Positions 23,623-34,857 of a stretch of DNA of 64,000 nt are shown here, piece after piece. The stretch lies in NCBI GenBank assembly GCA_944391395.1, contig CALXTI010000001.1, forward strand, positions 82,065 to 146,064. The letters run 5' to 3'. Below the pieces are notes generated by a model. The model had not been told where the DNA came from and did not search any database. It saw only the letters and a list, made by a program, of their open reading frames with translations. This stretch comes from an uncultured Alphaproteobacteria bacterium (GTDB lineage: Bacteria > Pseudomonadota > Alphaproteobacteria > RF32 > CAG-239). A program made the translations under genes and the position numbers. Positions within the stretch are counted from its first letter, which is position 1. Each line of letters opens with the position of its first letter.

Positions 23623-26127
23623 TCAACCGATGAGCAGGCCGGTTTTATTAGCGGAAATCTTGACGGTGGAATCATCTCTGATATCGCCATTTAAGAGTTT
23701 TACCGCCAGCGGATTTTCCACTTCCTGCTGAATCAGACGTTTTAACGGACGTGCGCCGTAAGCCTCGTCATAACCGTTTTCTGCCAACCAGTCTTTGGCT
23801 TTGTCATCAAGTTGCAAAACAATATGCCGTTCGCTTAAACGCTCTTGCAAACGTTTGAGTTGAATATCCACGATTTGGCGGATTTGCTCTTTACCCAAAG
23901 CATGGAAAACAATAATTTCATCCAACCGGTTGATAAATTCGGGTCTGAAGAAACCTTTAAGCATTTCGCGCACATCTTTGCCTTTTTCGCCGGTGCCGAG
24001 GTTAGAGGTCATAATCAAGAAAGTGTTTTTAAAATCCACCGTCCGCCCTTGTCCATCGGTCAAACGCCCGTCATCCAACACTTGCAGCAAAATGTTGAAC
24101 ACATCCGGATGAGCTTTTTCCACCTCGTCAAACAAAATAACCTGATACGGCCGACGGCGTACGGCTTCGGTCAAAACCCCGCCTTCGTCATAGCCGACAT
24201 ATCCCGGAGGCGCACCGATTAAACGGGCAACCGCGTGTTTTTCCATATATTCGGACATGTCAATCCTCAAATAAGCCGATTCCTCATCAAACAAAAACTC
24301 CGCCAAAGCCTTGGCAAGTTCGGTCTTGCCGACGCCGGTCGGACCCAAAAACAAGAAAGAACCAATCGGTCGGTTGGGGTCATTCAAGCCCGAACGCGAA
24401 CGACGCACGGCGTTGGCCACGGCGGCAATCGCCTCGTCTTGACCAACCACGCGGCGTGCCAAAACTTTTTCCATTTCCAAAAGTTTTTCTTTTTCGTTGC
24501 TCATCAACTTGTCAACCGGAATGCCCGTCCATTTTGAAACCACTTCGGCAATCACATCCGGTGTTACCGTTTCAACTGCGGTTTGGGTTTGGGCATGGGC
24601 GTTGATTTCGTTTAAGCGTTTTTCCAAATCCGGAATTTCTTTATATTGCAGCTCACCGGCGCGTTCGTATTTTCCGTCACGCAGCGCTTTTTCTGCCTCA
24701 ATTCTGGCTTTGTCCAAAGCTTCACGCAGCTTTCCTGCTTCTTGCACGCTGCTTTTGCTGGCGTTCCATTTGGCGTTTTCATCAGCTGATTCTTTTTCCA
24801 AAACGCTAATCTCATTTTCAATTTTTGCCAAACGTTCTTTGGAAGCCTGATCGATTTCCTTGCGCAAGGCCTCGCGTTCAATTTTGAGCTGAATCAAATG
24901 CCGGTCAATTTCATCCAAATGCTCCGGTTTGGAATCAATTGCCATCCGTAAACGGCTGGCGGCTTCATCAATTAAATCAATCGCCTTATCCGGTAAAAAC
25001 CGGTCGGTAATGTAGCGGTTTGACATCACCGCGGCAGCCACCAAAGCGGCGTCTGAAATCCGTACGCCGTGATGCAACTCGTATTTTTCCTTAATGCCTC
25101 GCAAAATGGAAACGGTGTCTTCCACTTGCGGCTCATTGACAAACACCGGTTGAAAACGGCGGGCGAAAGCCTGGTCTTTTTCAATATATTTTTGATATTC
25201 TTTTAGGGTTGTCGCGCCGATACAATGCAGCTCGCCACGCGCTAAAGCCGGTTTTAAAAGGTTGGAAGCATCCATGGAACCGGAAGTCGCGCCGGCACCG
25301 ACCACGGTGTGCATCTCGTCAATAAACAAAATGATTTGTCCGTTGGCGGCGCTTACTTCCTGTAAAACGGCTTTCAAACGTTCTTCAAATTCGCCGCGGT
25401 ATTTGGCGCCGGCAATCAACGCGCCCATATCCAAAGCCATCAAACGTTTGTGCTGCAGGCTTTCCGGAACGTCGCCATTGACGATGCGCAACGCCAAGCC
25501 TTCCACAATGGCGGTCTTGCCCACGCCGGGTTCGCCGATTAAAATCGGGTTGTTCTTGGTTCGCCGTGACAACACTTGAATTGTGTGGCGGATTTCTTCA
25601 TCACGACCGATAACCGGATCAAGCTTTCCCTGTAAAGCGCGTTCAGTGTAGTCAGTGGCGTATTTTTTCAACGCCTCCATGGTGTCTTCGGCACTGGCGC
25701 TTTGCGCCGTGCGTCCCTGACGCATATTGTTGATAACCTGATTAAGCTTTTGTAAATCCACGCCATATGATTTCAGAGCCAACAGCGCCTGCAAAATCCG
25801 CTCAACGGTTACATAAGGGTCGCCTGCTTTTTGGGCGATTTGTTCGGCGGAATCCAATACCTTAAAGAAACTTTGCGAACCGGAAATCTGCACGGCGTTT
25901 CCTTCCACCCGCGGCAATTTTTCCACATCGGTATTCACGTTCTCACGCACTTTTTCCACATCGGCGCCGGTTTGCGCGATTAAAGACGCCGCAAGCCCCT
26001 GTTTGTCATCAAGCATGACTTTGAGCAGATGCTCAGGGGTTAAAAACTGGTTGGAGTTGCGGGCGGCAAGCGCTTGCGCGGCTTGGATAAATCCTTGACT
26101 CCTATCGGTTAATTTTTCCATATTCAT
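23623..26127 (-). CDS. clpB: ATP-dependent disaggregase ClpB, 834 aa
   Basis: The N-terminal Clp repeat domain (1-145), first AAA+ module with GEPGVGKT (about 200), the coiled-coil middle domain (about 410-520) and second AAA+ module with GPTGVGKT (about 595) and [21 protein letters not shown] sensor region are all present. The middle domain is what separates ClpB from ClpA/C. It is about 25 residues shorter than E. coli ClpB. It works with DnaK to recover aggregated proteins after heat stress. AAGGAAG precedes the start. Monocistronic. Confidence 0.97.
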   Translation of the reverse strand: MNMEKLTDRSQGFIQAAQALAARNSNQFLTPEHLLKVMLDDKQGLAASLIAQTGADVEKVRENVNTDVEKLPRVEGNAVQISGSQSFFKVLDSAEQIAQKAGDPYVTVERILQALLALKSYGVDLQKLNQVINNMRQGRTAQSASAEDTMEALKKYATDYTERALQGKLDPVIGRDEEIRHTIQVLSRRTKNNPILIGEPGVGKTAIVEGLALRIVNGDVPESLQHKRLMALDMGALIAGAKYRGEFEERLKAVLQEVSAANGQIILFIDEMHTVVGAGATSGSMDASNLLKPALARGELHCIGATTLKEYQKYIEKDQAFARRFQPVFVNEPQVEDTVSILRGIKEKYELHHGVRISDAALVAAAVMSNRYITDRFLPDKAIDLIDEAASRLRMAIDSKPEHLDEIDRHLIQLKIEREALRKEIDQASKERLAKIENEISVLEKESADENAKWNASKSSVQEAGKLREALDKARIEAEKALRDGKYERAGELQYKEIPDLEKRLNEINAHAQTQTAVETVTPDVIAEVVSKWTGIPVDKLMSNEKEKLLEMEKVLARRVVGQDEAIAAVANAVRRSRSGLNDPNRPIGSFLFLGPTGVGKTELAKALAEFLFDEESAYLRIDMSEYMEKHAVARLIGAPPGYVGYDEGGVLTEAVRRRPYQVILFDEVEKAHPDVFNILLQVLDDGRLTDGQGRTVDFKNTFLIMTSNLGTGEKGKDVREMLKGFFRPEFINRLDEIIVFHALGKEQIRQIVDIQLKRLQERLSERHIVLQLDDKAKDWLAENGYDEAYGARPLKRLIQQEVENPLAVKLLNGDIRDDSTVKISANKTGLLIG

Positions 26128-26369
26128 TGTCTAAAAACTTCCTTTCATATCGTATGATATAGTAAGCATGACGTTTTTCCGCAAGTGTGTGAAACAAAAT
26201 AAGAGATTACCGCTTAAAAAGTTTAGCTTGGAGATGTTTGCAAAAATATGGTTCCGGAGTGTGTTCACCGGTTGCGATTTATCCCCACAAGACTCTTTAA
26301 AATTGCAAAAAAAAAAAACGGTTTATAATTCCATAGAAATTGGTGTTTTTATTGAGTTTGGAGGAGTTT

Positions 26370-26990
26370 ATGCAAGAAAAAGGTCGTTCCATGGTGGAGA
26401 TGTTGGGCGTGCTGGCTATCATAGGCGTTTTATCGGTCGGGGCGATGACCGGTTACTCCAAGGCGATGTTTAAATACAAACTCAACAAACAAACCGAGCA
26501 AATTAATCAGATTATGATGGCTTTGGTTGAATATAAATCAACTTTTTCCGATTTTGCACCGGGTGAAAATATCGTTCCTTTATTTAAAAAACTTAACGCC
26601 TTGCCTCCGGAAATGCAAATCCCGAACAGCGATTTGCTTTACGATGTCTTTAATAACTGGGTAGGTTTAAGCCGAGGCAGTGCAACCGGTAGTCAGAGCT
26701 CGTACATATACTTCAATGTCCACATGACGGGCATGGCGGACTCTAATCATGATATTTGCCGCAATGTATTGGAAAGTTTTAAAGGTTACGCGGCGGAATT
26801 ATACGCAATCGGGGTTAATTCCACCACTTCGGAGGATATCAATCAACAAGACTGGTATTATGGCAGTCAAGCCAGTAATACGCTCGGGCATGCTCGAAAG
26901 ATACATATGCTTGATATTCAAGCGATGCAGACCGTTTGTGAAAAATGTGATTCTAACAACTGCGCTATTTATGCCTTTATGAGAATCTAA
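26370..26990 (+). CDS. prepilin-like protein, 206 aa
   Basis: The start is ATG 26370, with GGAGG 7 nt upstream; a longer TTG frame to 26340 lacks support. MQEKGRSMVEMLGVL followed by a hydrophobic stretch (AIIGVLSVGAMTGYS) is a short prepilin leader with cleavage after Gly5 and Glu at mature position 5. The rest is a globular domain of about 170 residues with Cys at CRNVLE and three Cys near the end (TVCEKCDSNNCAIYAF). It resembles the proteins at 10617 and 36943 in the N-terminus. No assembly machinery is nearby. Convergent with recG, with only 8 nt between stops. Confidence 0.75.
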   Translation: MQEKGRSMVEMLGVLAIIGVLSVGAMTGYSKAMFKYKLNKQTEQINQIMMALVEYKSTFSDFAPGENIVPLFKKLNALPPEMQIPNSDLLYDVFNNWVGLSRGSATGSQSSYIYFNVHMTGMADSNHDICRNVLESFKGYAAELYAIGVNSTTSEDINQQDWYYGSQASNTLGHARKIHMLDIQAMQTVCEKCDSNNCAIYAFMRI

Positions 26991-26998
26991 ACAATATC

Positions 26999-29086
26999 TC
27001 AACCGGAAAGGTAGGTTTTTAAGGAGCGGTCTTGTTCAAACAGATACAGCAAAATCCTTAACGCCTGTCCACGGGGTGAAGTGAAGTTTTTGTCGGTTTG
27101 CAAAACAAATTCCGCATCTTTGCGCGCTGTATAAAGCAAATCTTTATGCACGTTCAAATCCGCTAATTTAAATTCGCCGAAACCGGATTGGCGGGTGCCT
27201 AAAACCTCGCCACCGCCGCGCAATTCCAAATCTTTTTCGGCGATTAAAAAGCCGTCTTCGCTGTTTTTCATGATATTCAAACGTTCCCGAGAAGTTTGGC
27301 TTAATGGGAAGCCATACATCAAAATACAAATTGAGGCTTCAAATCCGCGTTTGATGCGGCCGCGCAGCTGGTGGAGCTGCGCCAGTCCGAAACGTTCGGC
27401 TTGTTCTATAATCATGACCGTTGCTTCCGGCACGTTGACACCGACTTCTATCACGGTGGTTGCCACCAAAAGCGACAACGCTCCGGTGCGGAATTGTTCC
27501 ATTACGGCGTCTTTTTGTTTTTCTTTCATCTTGCCGTGCACCAAGCCGACTTTGTCGCCAAAGATTTTTTGCAGCGAGGCAAAGCGTTCTTCGGCGGCGG
27601 CCAAATCGGTTTTTTCGGATTCCTCCACCAACGGACAAACCCAATACGCGCGGCAGCCGGTGGCGAGTTTGCGCTTTAAACCGGCAACAACGCTTTCAAT
27701 TTTGCTTAGCGGCAGCACACGTGTGTCAACCGGTTTGCGGCCTTTGGGAACTTCATCAATTTTGGAATATTCCATATCACCGTATTGCGTTAACACCAAA
27801 GTGCGGGGAATCGGCGTGGCGGTCATGACCAGGACATCTGCCTTGTTGCCTTTTTCGGAAAGCTCCAGACGTTGATTGACGCCGAAACGATGTTGCTCGT
27901 CCACCACCACAAAGGCCAAATCCTTAAACGCCACGTCTTCGGTAAACAAAGCGTGCGTACCGATGAGAACGTTAATTTTTCCGGCTTGTAAATCTGCCAA
28001 AATTTCATCACGTTTTTTACCTTTGATTTTGCCGGTCAACAATTCGGCGCGGATGCCGACAATCCTCGCCCATGCCGACATGGTTTCCAGATGCTGTTTG
28101 GCCAAAATTTCGGTCGGTGCCATGATGGCAGCCTGCGCACCGCATTCCACCGCGTTTAACATCGCTAAAAAAGCGACCACGGTTTTGCCGCTGCCGACAT
28201 CGCCCTGCAATAGGCGTAGCATTTTGTAAGGCGCGGTCATGTCGGTTTTGATTTCGGTCAAAACCCGTTTTTGCGCATCGGTCAATTCAAAGCCCAAATT
28301 TTCCAACAAACGGCGGCATAAATTTCCGTTACCGTTAATGCTGCGTCCGGCTTGTTTTTTGACACGCTCGCGCGCCAAAGCCAAAGTCAGCTGATTGGCC
28401 AAAAGCTCGTCATAAGCCAAACGGCGGCGGGTAGGCGAATTGTTATCCAAATCCGCCGGTTTTAACGGATGATGGGCGCCCAACAATGCGGCCTTGAATG
28501 ACGGAAAACCTTCGCGGTTTAAAAAACGTTCGTCCTGCCATTCGGGCAAATCAGGCACACGTGCCAGCGCCTGTTTTTGCAGTTTGAGCATTAACTTGTT
28601 GGAAACGCCGGCACAAAGCGGATAAACCGGCTCAACGCTTTTTAACGCGTCCAGCATTTCCGGCGCGACGATGTAATCGGGGTGGTTCATCTGCAAACGG
28701 CCGTTGAAAATTTCCAGTTTTCCGCTTATGGCCTTATAAGCACCGGCCGGAAGGTTTCTGGCCAGAGAATCTTTATAGTATTTGAAAAAATTTAAGGTGA
28801 TATCCGTCCCGTTTTCATCCACGGCGGCTATCCGATACGGTTGTTTTTTGGTGGGGGGGACATGATGTTCGACAATCTTGATTTTTCCGGTCCAGATACG
28901 GCCGGCGGCAGCTTGGTTTAAAGGCACGCCATAGGTGCGGTCGATGATGTTTAGCGGCAGATGCCAGAGTAGATCCACAATTTTTGCACCGCCCGTCAAA
29001 TTGCATACCAGTTTGTTGTAGCGGCTGCCGATGCCTTGTAAATTTTCAATCAGGCCAAAGAGCGGATTCAAGATTTCCGGACGCAT
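26999..29086 (-). CDS. recG: ATP-dependent DNA helicase RecG, 695 aa
   Basis: The wedge/OB domain lies at about 1-180 (LLWHLPLNIIDRTYG, VNKxx-type). The superfamily 2 helicase core has GDVGSGKT (Walker A, about 295), VVVDEQHRFGV (DEQH box), MTATPIPRTL, and in the second RecA domain TTVIEVGVNVPEAT and QLRGRIKRG. The usual sequence is QLHQLRGRVGRG; here the second Gly-rich turn reads RIKRGF. The full length is normal. It reverses stalled replication forks and processes recombination intermediates. GAGGAG lies 7 nt before the start. Confidence 0.95.
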   Translation of the reverse strand: MRPEILNPLFGLIENLQGIGSRYNKLVCNLTGGAKIVDLLWHLPLNIIDRTYGVPLNQAAAGRIWTGKIKIVEHHVPPTKKQPYRIAAVDENGTDITLNFFKYYKDSLARNLPAGAYKAISGKLEIFNGRLQMNHPDYIVAPEMLDALKSVEPVYPLCAGVSNKLMLKLQKQALARVPDLPEWQDERFLNREGFPSFKAALLGAHHPLKPADLDNNSPTRRRLAYDELLANQLTLALARERVKKQAGRSINGNGNLCRRLLENLGFELTDAQKRVLTEIKTDMTAPYKMLRLLQGDVGSGKTVVAFLAMLNAVECGAQAAIMAPTEILAKQHLETMSAWARIVGIRAELLTGKIKGKKRDEILADLQAGKINVLIGTHALFTEDVAFKDLAFVVVDEQHRFGVNQRLELSEKGNKADVLVMTATPIPRTLVLTQYGDMEYSKIDEVPKGRKPVDTRVLPLSKIESVVAGLKRKLATGCRAYWVCPLVEESEKTDLAAAEERFASLQKIFGDKVGLVHGKMKEKQKDAVMEQFRTGALSLLVATTVIEVGVNVPEATVMIIEQAERFGLAQLHQLRGRIKRGFEASICILMYGFPLSQTSRERLNIMKNSEDGFLIAEKDLELRGGGEVLGTRQSGFGEFKLADLNVHKDLLYTARKDAEFVLQTDKNFTSPRGQALRILLYLFEQDRSLKTYLSG

Positions 29087-29175
29087 GTTGTTCTCCTCTT
29101 TATCGGCAATGTAACAATAAAAATCATGCTTGTAAATAAAGGAAGTGCGGTTGCTGGCGGATATTTTACAATACG

Positions 29176-30246
29176 TTATTCCATTTCGGCCAAGCGCTGA
29201 GCCTGATCTTCGGTAACCAGAGCATCAATGATTTCGCCCAAAGCTTCGCCGGAAACAACTTCGTCGAGTTTGTATAAAGTCAAATTGATGCGGTGGTCGG
29301 TAACGCGTCCTTGCGGATAATTGTAAGTGCGGATGCGCTCGCTGCGGTCGCCGGAACCAACCATCAGTTTACGCTTTTCGGAATAGTTGGCGTCGATGGC
29401 TTCTTTTTGCATGTCATAAAGTTTGGCGCGCAGGTGATTCATGGCTTTTTCGCGATTTTTGAATTGAGAGCGGTCATCTTGGCATTGGACAACAACTCCG
29501 GTCGGGATGTGGGTGATGCGTACTGCAGACTCGGTTTTGTTAATATGTTGTCCGCCGGCGCCCGAGGCTCGATAGACATCAATTTTCAAATCCGCCGGGT
29601 TAATATATAAATCGACTTCTTCAATTTCCGGCAGCACGGCAACAGTGGCGGCCGAAGTATGAACACGCCCCTGCGATTCCGTGATTGGCACGCGTTGCAC
29701 GCGGTGGGCGCCGGATTCAAATTTGAGCTTGGCAAAAACATCTTTGCCGGTGATTTTGGCCGAGGCTTCTTTGTATCCGCCCAAACCGTTTTCGTTGGCG
29801 TCAATCACCTCAAATTTCCAACCTTGCTTTTGGCTGTAACGCTGATACATTTCAAACAAAACGGCCGCAAACAATGCCGCTTCGTCGCCGCCGGTGCCGG
29901 CGCGAACCTCCAAAATGGCGTTTTTTTCATCATCTTCCGATTTGGGCAACAGAAGAACTTTGATATCACGCTCCATTTGCGGAAGTTTTTCTTTAAGTTC
30001 ATAATATTCCGCTTCGGCCATGTCGCGCATTTCTTTATCCAAAGAAGCGTCTTCCATCATTTGTTTGGCATCTTCGACATTGCGTGCGCATTTTTGGTAT
30101 TTTTTGATAGCCTCGACCACCGGTGTCAACACGGCAAATTCTTTATTGAGCTTAACCAGTTCTTCGCCCGTGGCGCCGCCGGCAAGCAAAGATTCTATTT
30201 CTTCGTGGCGACGGACGACTCCATCCAGCTTTTCTTCAAAATTCAT
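29176..30246 (-). CDS. prfA: peptide chain release factor 1, 356 aa
   Basis: Class I release factor with the catalytic GGQ ([16 protein letters not shown]) and the stop-codon-reading P-x-T tripeptide ([12 protein letters not shown]), which marks RF1 (UAA/UAG) rather than RF2 (SPF). Length is typical. It hydrolyses peptidyl-tRNA at stop codons. The start is 2 nt after the hisS stop, so the two are co-transcribed. Many alphaproteobacteria have prmC (hemK) next; it is not present here. Confidence 0.96.
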   Translation of the reverse strand: MNFEEKLDGVVRRHEEIESLLAGGATGEELVKLNKEFAVLTPVVEAIKKYQKCARNVEDAKQMMEDASLDKEMRDMAEAEYYELKEKLPQMERDIKVLLLPKSEDDEKNAILEVRAGTGGDEAALFAAVLFEMYQRYSQKQGWKFEVIDANENGLGGYKEASAKITGKDVFAKLKFESGAHRVQRVPITESQGRVHTSAATVAVLPEIEEVDLYINPADLKIDVYRASGAGGQHINKTESAVRITHIPTGVVVQCQDDRSQFKNREKAMNHLRAKLYDMQKEAIDANYSEKRKLMVGSGDRSERIRTYNYPQGRVTDHRINLTLYKLDEVVSGEALGEIIDALVTEDQAQRLAEME

Positions 30247-30247
30247 C

Positions 30248-31480
30248 TTAAATTTCCTTAATCAAATTATCCAAATTTACGCTTTTTTGGCTGCCGCTGT
30301 CCAAATCTTTGACGGTAACTTTGCCGGCGGACAATTCATCAGAGCCGATAATAACGGCTTTATATGCACCGGCTTTGTTTGCTTTTATCATGCGCTTTTT
30401 TAAATTTCCGGAATAACCGTGCTCAACCCGAAAACCTGCTTTGCGCAAGTCATAGGCAATTTTGAGCGCGGCGTCTGCGGCGTCGTCGCCGACCGGTACA
30501 ACGGCTATCGGCCGCGGCAAATCAACATCTTTTTCCAAAAGCATGCTTAGGCGTTCAACGCCGCAAGCCCAACCGATACCGGGAACATCGCCGCCGCCCA
30601 TCTGCGCAATCAGACCGTCGTAGCGACCGCCGCCCAACACCGTTCCCTGTGCGCCAAGCTTGTCGGTGGTCAATTCAAAAACGGTGTGCGCATAATAATC
30701 CAACCCTCTGACCAACCGGTTGTTGACCCGATATTTGATGCCGAGTAAATCCAGCCCTTTTAACACTTCTTGGAAAAAGGCGGCGGAATTTTCATTCAAA
30801 CTATCGGCGTAAAGCGGCGCGTTTTCAACAATTTTTTTATCGCAATCTTCTTTGGAATCCAAAACCCGCAGCGGATTTTTCTCCAGACGGTTTTTGCTGT
30901 CTTCCGACAATTCGTCATAATGTTGTTTTAGGTAATCGACGAGTTTTTCGCGATATGCCTTGCGGCTTTCGGCATCGCCCAAAGAATTTATCTCGACGGT
31001 TACCGCGCCGGCCAGTCCCAGGTTCTCCAAAAATTCGTAAGCCATGGCAATCACCTCGATATCGGCTTGCGGTGTGGCGACACCGAGCATTTCCACGCCA
31101 AATTGAGTGAATTGGCGTTGGCGACCCTTTTGCGGACGCTCATAGCGAAACATCGGGCCGGCATAATATAATTTTACCGGCAGATTTTGCTGCATTCCTT
31201 CAGAAATAAACGAACGGACAATGCCGGCCGTTCCTTCGGGGCGCAGGGTCAGGCTTTCGCCGCCGCGGTCTTCAAAACAATACATCTCTTTGGTTACAAT
31301 GTCGGTGGTGTCGCCAAGATTGCGCGAAAAAACTTCGGTAAACTCAAACACCGGCGTTTCTATCTCTTCAAAGCCGTATTTTTCCGCAACTTTTGATGCG
31401 GTTTCTATGACTTTTTTGGCTTTTCTTTTGGCGGCGCCGTATAAATCATATGTGCCGCGGACATTTTGTAATTTTTCCAT
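30248..31480 (-). CDS. hisS: histidyl-tRNA synthetase, 410 aa
   Basis: Class II synthetase: motif 2 [23 protein letters not shown], the histidine-specific [14 protein letters not shown] (HisA-type motif) and motif 3 [14 protein letters not shown], then an anticodon-binding domain. It charges tRNA-His. Length is normal. It lies in the order rodZ-hisS-prfA; the rodZ-hisS(-ispG) neighbourhood is conserved in many Gram-negatives, with ispG missing here. Confidence 0.95.
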   Translation of the reverse strand: MEKLQNVRGTYDLYGAAKRKAKKVIETASKVAEKYGFEEIETPVFEFTEVFSRNLGDTTDIVTKEMYCFEDRGGESLTLRPEGTAGIVRSFISEGMQQNLPVKLYYAGPMFRYERPQKGRQRQFTQFGVEMLGVATPQADIEVIAMAYEFLENLGLAGAVTVEINSLGDAESRKAYREKLVDYLKQHYDELSEDSKNRLEKNPLRVLDSKEDCDKKIVENAPLYADSLNENSAAFFQEVLKGLDLLGIKYRVNNRLVRGLDYYAHTVFELTTDKLGAQGTVLGGGRYDGLIAQMGGGDVPGIGWACGVERLSMLLEKDVDLPRPIAVVPVGDDAADAALKIAYDLRKAGFRVEHGYSGNLKKRMIKANKAGAYKAVIIGSDELSAGKVTVKDLDSGSQKSVNLDNLIKEI

Positions 31481-31553
31481 ATTTTGTTCCTATTTTATTT
31501 AAACAAAGAAACGGCACAGCAAAACTGAGCCATTTCTTGCAATGTTGATTATG

Positions 31554-32480
31554 CTAATGGTTTAAAAACGGATCTAAGGCAATGTTGGTTTGCTTGCGCG
31601 GACGGGCAACCGTTGTCAACTTGCCGTCGACGTAAACGTCAACGTTGTAATAGCGCCCGACGGAAAGCCTCAACCCCGGTTGATTGGGTACATTATAAAC
31701 ATATCCTTTTTCAAAAACTCCGGTTACGTATATTTTTTTATCATCACGAACTTCAAACCATGATTCCCCTTTGAACTTGACGACAATGCGCGAATCGGTT
31801 TCGGCGACCGGTTCGGCCGAATCTACGGGATAACTCGCATCGGTAATTTTGATTTGCGAATCGGTTGCCGACGTTGTGTCGACGGTGATTGTTCCTTGTT
31901 CCGGCGAAGTTTCGGGCGGGGTAAGCAGATTGTCGCCGGCAATTTGCTCAATGATTGTTTGTTCGCCGTTTTCTTCGGTCAATGATGCAAATTCAGAACT
32001 TGGCTCGTTGTTTTCCGCGGTCGCGGAAACCGTACTATCGTCGGTGGCGATGTTTTGATTTTCAGGTTTGCAAAAAGCAAGCAGCCAAATCAAGTAAAGA
32101 CAAACGACGGCGGCGATGCCGATAAGAATTTGCCGACGGTTGGGAATGGATACGATTTTGTGCAAGGAAACGGGAGGTTTGTTCGAAACCGTTTCTTTTT
32201 TCTGCGGCAGGGCTTCCTCTTTGTAACATTGAACAATACGGTCGCTGTTTAAGCCCAAATATTCGGCGTATGAACGCACAAAACCGATGCCGTACGGAAC
32301 AGGGGGCAATTCCTTAAAATCACTGTCTTCAATCGCTTTAATGTAAATTTTGCGAATGCACAAGGTTTTACTGATGGCGTCCAGCGTTTTTTTCTGGTTT
32401 AGGCGCGTGTATTTTAAAAACATGCCTACGGTTGCTGCGTCTTCAGGGTTTTTGGCGGGAGTGTTGGTTTGTTTTTCCAA
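31554..32480 (-). CDS. rodZ: RodZ-like cell-shape protein, 308 aa
   Basis: An N-terminal HTH_25 helix-turn-helix (VGMFLKYTRLNQKKTLDAISKTLCI, about 18-85), a transmembrane helix at about 117-135 (ILIGIAAVVCLYLIWLLAF), a long Thr/Ser/Glu-rich periplasmic linker, and a C-terminal DUF4115 beta domain (VVKFKGESWFEVRDDKKIYV, then PGLRLSVGRYYNVDVYVDG). This is the full RodZ layout. RodZ links MreB to the elongation complex and so supports rod shape. It lies directly upstream of hisS. Confidence 0.88.
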   Translation of the reverse strand: MEKQTNTPAKNPEDAATVGMFLKYTRLNQKKTLDAISKTLCIRKIYIKAIEDSDFKELPPVPYGIGFVRSYAEYLGLNSDRIVQCYKEEALPQKKETVSNKPPVSLHKIVSIPNRRQILIGIAAVVCLYLIWLLAFCKPENQNIATDDSTVSATAENNEPSSEFASLTEENGEQTIIEQIAGDNLLTPPETSPEQGTITVDTTSATDSQIKITDASYPVDSAEPVAETDSRIVVKFKGESWFEVRDDKKIYVTGVFEKGYVYNVPNQPGLRLSVGRYYNVDVYVDGKLTTVARPRKQTNIALDPFLNH

Positions 32481-32528
32481 TGTGTTTGTCCTTAAATTTT
32501 CAAAATTTAGTGTATTTAAGCATAAAAA

Positions 32529-34757
32529 TTATGAGATTGCAATACCATGATCATGCGCATAAGCCAATAATTGCGGTCGAAGGGTTCGCTTGGGCGACTT
32601 CAGCAAAGTTTGCACATAATCGGCGATGTCTTGAACGCGTAGAGTTCTTATCATGTTTTTGACGTTGCCGAAAGCCGAACCGGCAACGGACAAGCGCCGA
32701 TAGCCGAGCCCAAGCAGCGTCATGGCTTCAATCGGGTTACTGGCCATTTCGCCGCATACCGAACACAGCACTCCTGCTTTGTCGGCTTTTTTGACGATTT
32801 CGCGCAAAACCCTCAAAAAAGGCGCCGACAAAACGTCATAACGTTCGCTTAAACGAGGATTGCCGCGGTCGCAGGCAAAAACGAACTGTGCCAAATCGTT
32901 GGTGCCGACCGAGATAAAATCCGCTTCTTTTAATACGTCATCAAGCTGAAAGATGATGGACGGAACTTCAATCATCAAACCGACATTGACTTTTTTGGGA
33001 ACATTTTCGCCGCGCTTTCTTTCTTTTTCAAGCTCCAAAAGCAAAGTTTCTTTGGCTTCCAAAAATTCTTCCAGACTGGATATCATCGGAAACATCACAT
33101 TAAGTTCTTTGCCGGCGGCGGCTTTGAGAAAAGCTTTCATTTGCTGGCGCAAGATGGCGCGGCGGTCAAGCGTGATGCGGATGGAACGCCAGCCGATGGC
33201 CGGATTGTCTTCAGCCATATCGCTCCAATAAGGCAGCAATTTGTCCGAACCGACATCAAGGCTGCGAAAAACAACCTTTTTACGACCGGCCTTGTCTATC
33301 AGGCGTTTGTAAAAAGAAATTTGATCTTGCACGCCGGGCATTTTTTCCGATGACATGAACGGAATTTCGGTGCGATACAATCCGACGCCGTCGCATTTGG
33401 TCGAATCGAGATAGTCAAAGTCAAAATCAAGTCCGACATTGATGTTCAGGCTGATTTTGGTGCCGTCCAGAGTTTTGTTGGGATAGCGTTTTAATTTTTT
33501 AAGCTGCTCAAGCAAAAGCGCCATGTTTTTTTGGCGTGATTTGAACTTTTTGACAATGTCATCGGCGGGGTTGATATAAACATAGCCTTCCTGACCGTCG
33601 AGCGCTAAAAGCTCTCCTTCTTTGACATCTTTGAAAATGCCGCGGATTTTGGCGATGACCGGAATGTTCAAGGCCTTGGCGACAATCGAAACATGCATGG
33701 TGGGCGTGCCGTCCTCGATAATCAGACCACGGATTTTTTTATAGTCATAATCCATTAAATCGGCCGGACCCATGGTTTGGGCAACAATGATAATGTCGTC
33801 GCCGGTTTGGCCTGAGCTGATTTTTTTATCATCGCCGCTTAGAAACGAGCGCAGGCGGTCGGCGACATCGCGCAAATCATGCAGCCGTTCTTTTAAATAA
33901 ACATCGCTGCTGCCGGAAAGCCGATTCCAGGTGTCTTCATAGGCGCGTTCGACGGCGGCTTCGGCGGTCAAGCCGTTTTCGATGTTGTCGGAAATTTTTT
34001 GATACCAGCCTTTATCGCGGGCAAACATGCGATAAGTTTCCAAAATGTCGGTGTGTTCGCCGATGCCCAAACGGGTGGTGTTAAATTTTTCATCCAGGCT
34101 TTTGTTCATACGCTCTTTGGCGTCTTCCAAACGTGCCAGTTCTTTGGTTTTGTCTTCGGCAAAAATTTTGGTTAAAGCCTGGCGGCGGCGGTGCACCACG
34201 GCATTGCCGACGCCGTAACCTTTGTTTAAGATAACGCCTTTTAACCGGTCTTTGAGATTCAGGCCGCGCGATTTGATGAGTTTTTTCTTATAATTGGCCA
34301 TTTCTTCGCTGAAAAGCGTCGCGGTTAAAAACAGGGCGACGGTTTCAAGCGTTTCGACTTCGGTTTGGTCGTATTGATAAGTTTCTTTGTGGACAATCAA
34401 AATAATGCCCGAAGTGCGGTTCCACCGTAACAACGGCGCGCCGAGAACGGCTTTGTACTGTCGGCCGTCGGCGTTGACGCTGAACAGGGAACGGCGGCTG
34501 GCGGCAATGTTGCCGATAAGCCCTTCGCCGTAGCGGATGTTGCGTTTAAAAGCCTTGTCTTCAAGACCGTACTGGCTTAAAAGTTCAAGATAGTTATCAT
34601 CCACCGTGACATAGCACGCCGCGGCATCGGCGCCGAAAGTTTCGGCCAATATGTGCATGGTGTTTTCAAGCTTGACCGCAGGCTCGTCGTTTTCGGAAAC
34701 GGCTTGCTGTATCCGCTTTAGAATTTCCATTGCTTTGTTTGCCGCGCTTGTTTGCAT
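32529..34757 (-). CDS. ptsP: phosphoenolpyruvate-protein phosphotransferase PtsP (EI-Ntr), 742 aa
   Basis: An N-terminal GAF domain (about 10-165) is followed by the enzyme I region: the phospho-histidine domain with DGTPTMHVSIVAKALNIPVI (active His in TMHVS) and the PEP-binding barrel with GLYRTEIPFM, FRSLDVGSDKLLPY, IGWRSIR, FISVGTNDLAQF and a CGEMASNP ending with Cys. GAF plus enzyme I defines the nitrogen-type phosphotransferase that feeds NPr and EIIA-Ntr, regulating potassium, nitrogen and envelope processes. No ptsO or ptsN is adjacent. AGAGG precedes the start. The usual GGRTSH active-site context is altered to TPTMHVS but keeps the His. Confidence 0.93.
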   Translation of the reverse strand: MQTSAANKAMEILKRIQQAVSENDEPAVKLENTMHILAETFGADAAACYVTVDDNYLELLSQYGLEDKAFKRNIRYGEGLIGNIAASRRSLFSVNADGRQYKAVLGAPLLRWNRTSGIILIVHKETYQYDQTEVETLETVALFLTATLFSEEMANYKKKLIKSRGLNLKDRLKGVILNKGYGVGNAVVHRRRQALTKIFAEDKTKELARLEDAKERMNKSLDEKFNTTRLGIGEHTDILETYRMFARDKGWYQKISDNIENGLTAEAAVERAYEDTWNRLSGSSDVYLKERLHDLRDVADRLRSFLSGDDKKISSGQTGDDIIIVAQTMGPADLMDYDYKKIRGLIIEDGTPTMHVSIVAKALNIPVIAKIRGIFKDVKEGELLALDGQEGYVYINPADDIVKKFKSRQKNMALLLEQLKKLKRYPNKTLDGTKISLNINVGLDFDFDYLDSTKCDGVGLYRTEIPFMSSEKMPGVQDQISFYKRLIDKAGRKKVVFRSLDVGSDKLLPYWSDMAEDNPAIGWRSIRITLDRRAILRQQMKAFLKAAAGKELNVMFPMISSLEEFLEAKETLLLELEKERKRGENVPKKVNVGLMIEVPSIIFQLDDVLKEADFISVGTNDLAQFVFACDRGNPRLSERYDVLSAPFLRVLREIVKKADKAGVLCSVCGEMASNPIEAMTLLGLGYRRLSVAGSAFGNVKNMIRTLRVQDIADYVQTLLKSPKRTLRPQLLAYAHDHGIAIS

Positions 34758-34857
34758 TATTTCCTCTGATTAACAGAAAATTTGTCTTTGTTTTTCTTTT
34801 TATATTATTTATATTTGTTTTCAGCAAGTGTAAACTTTATTTTATGAGGAGTAAAAA

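Noticed and set aside
29659..30261. Plus-strand frame of 200 codons opposite prfA
   Set aside because: Shadow of the release factor gene; composition is Phe/Gly-rich nonsense typical of an antisense frame.
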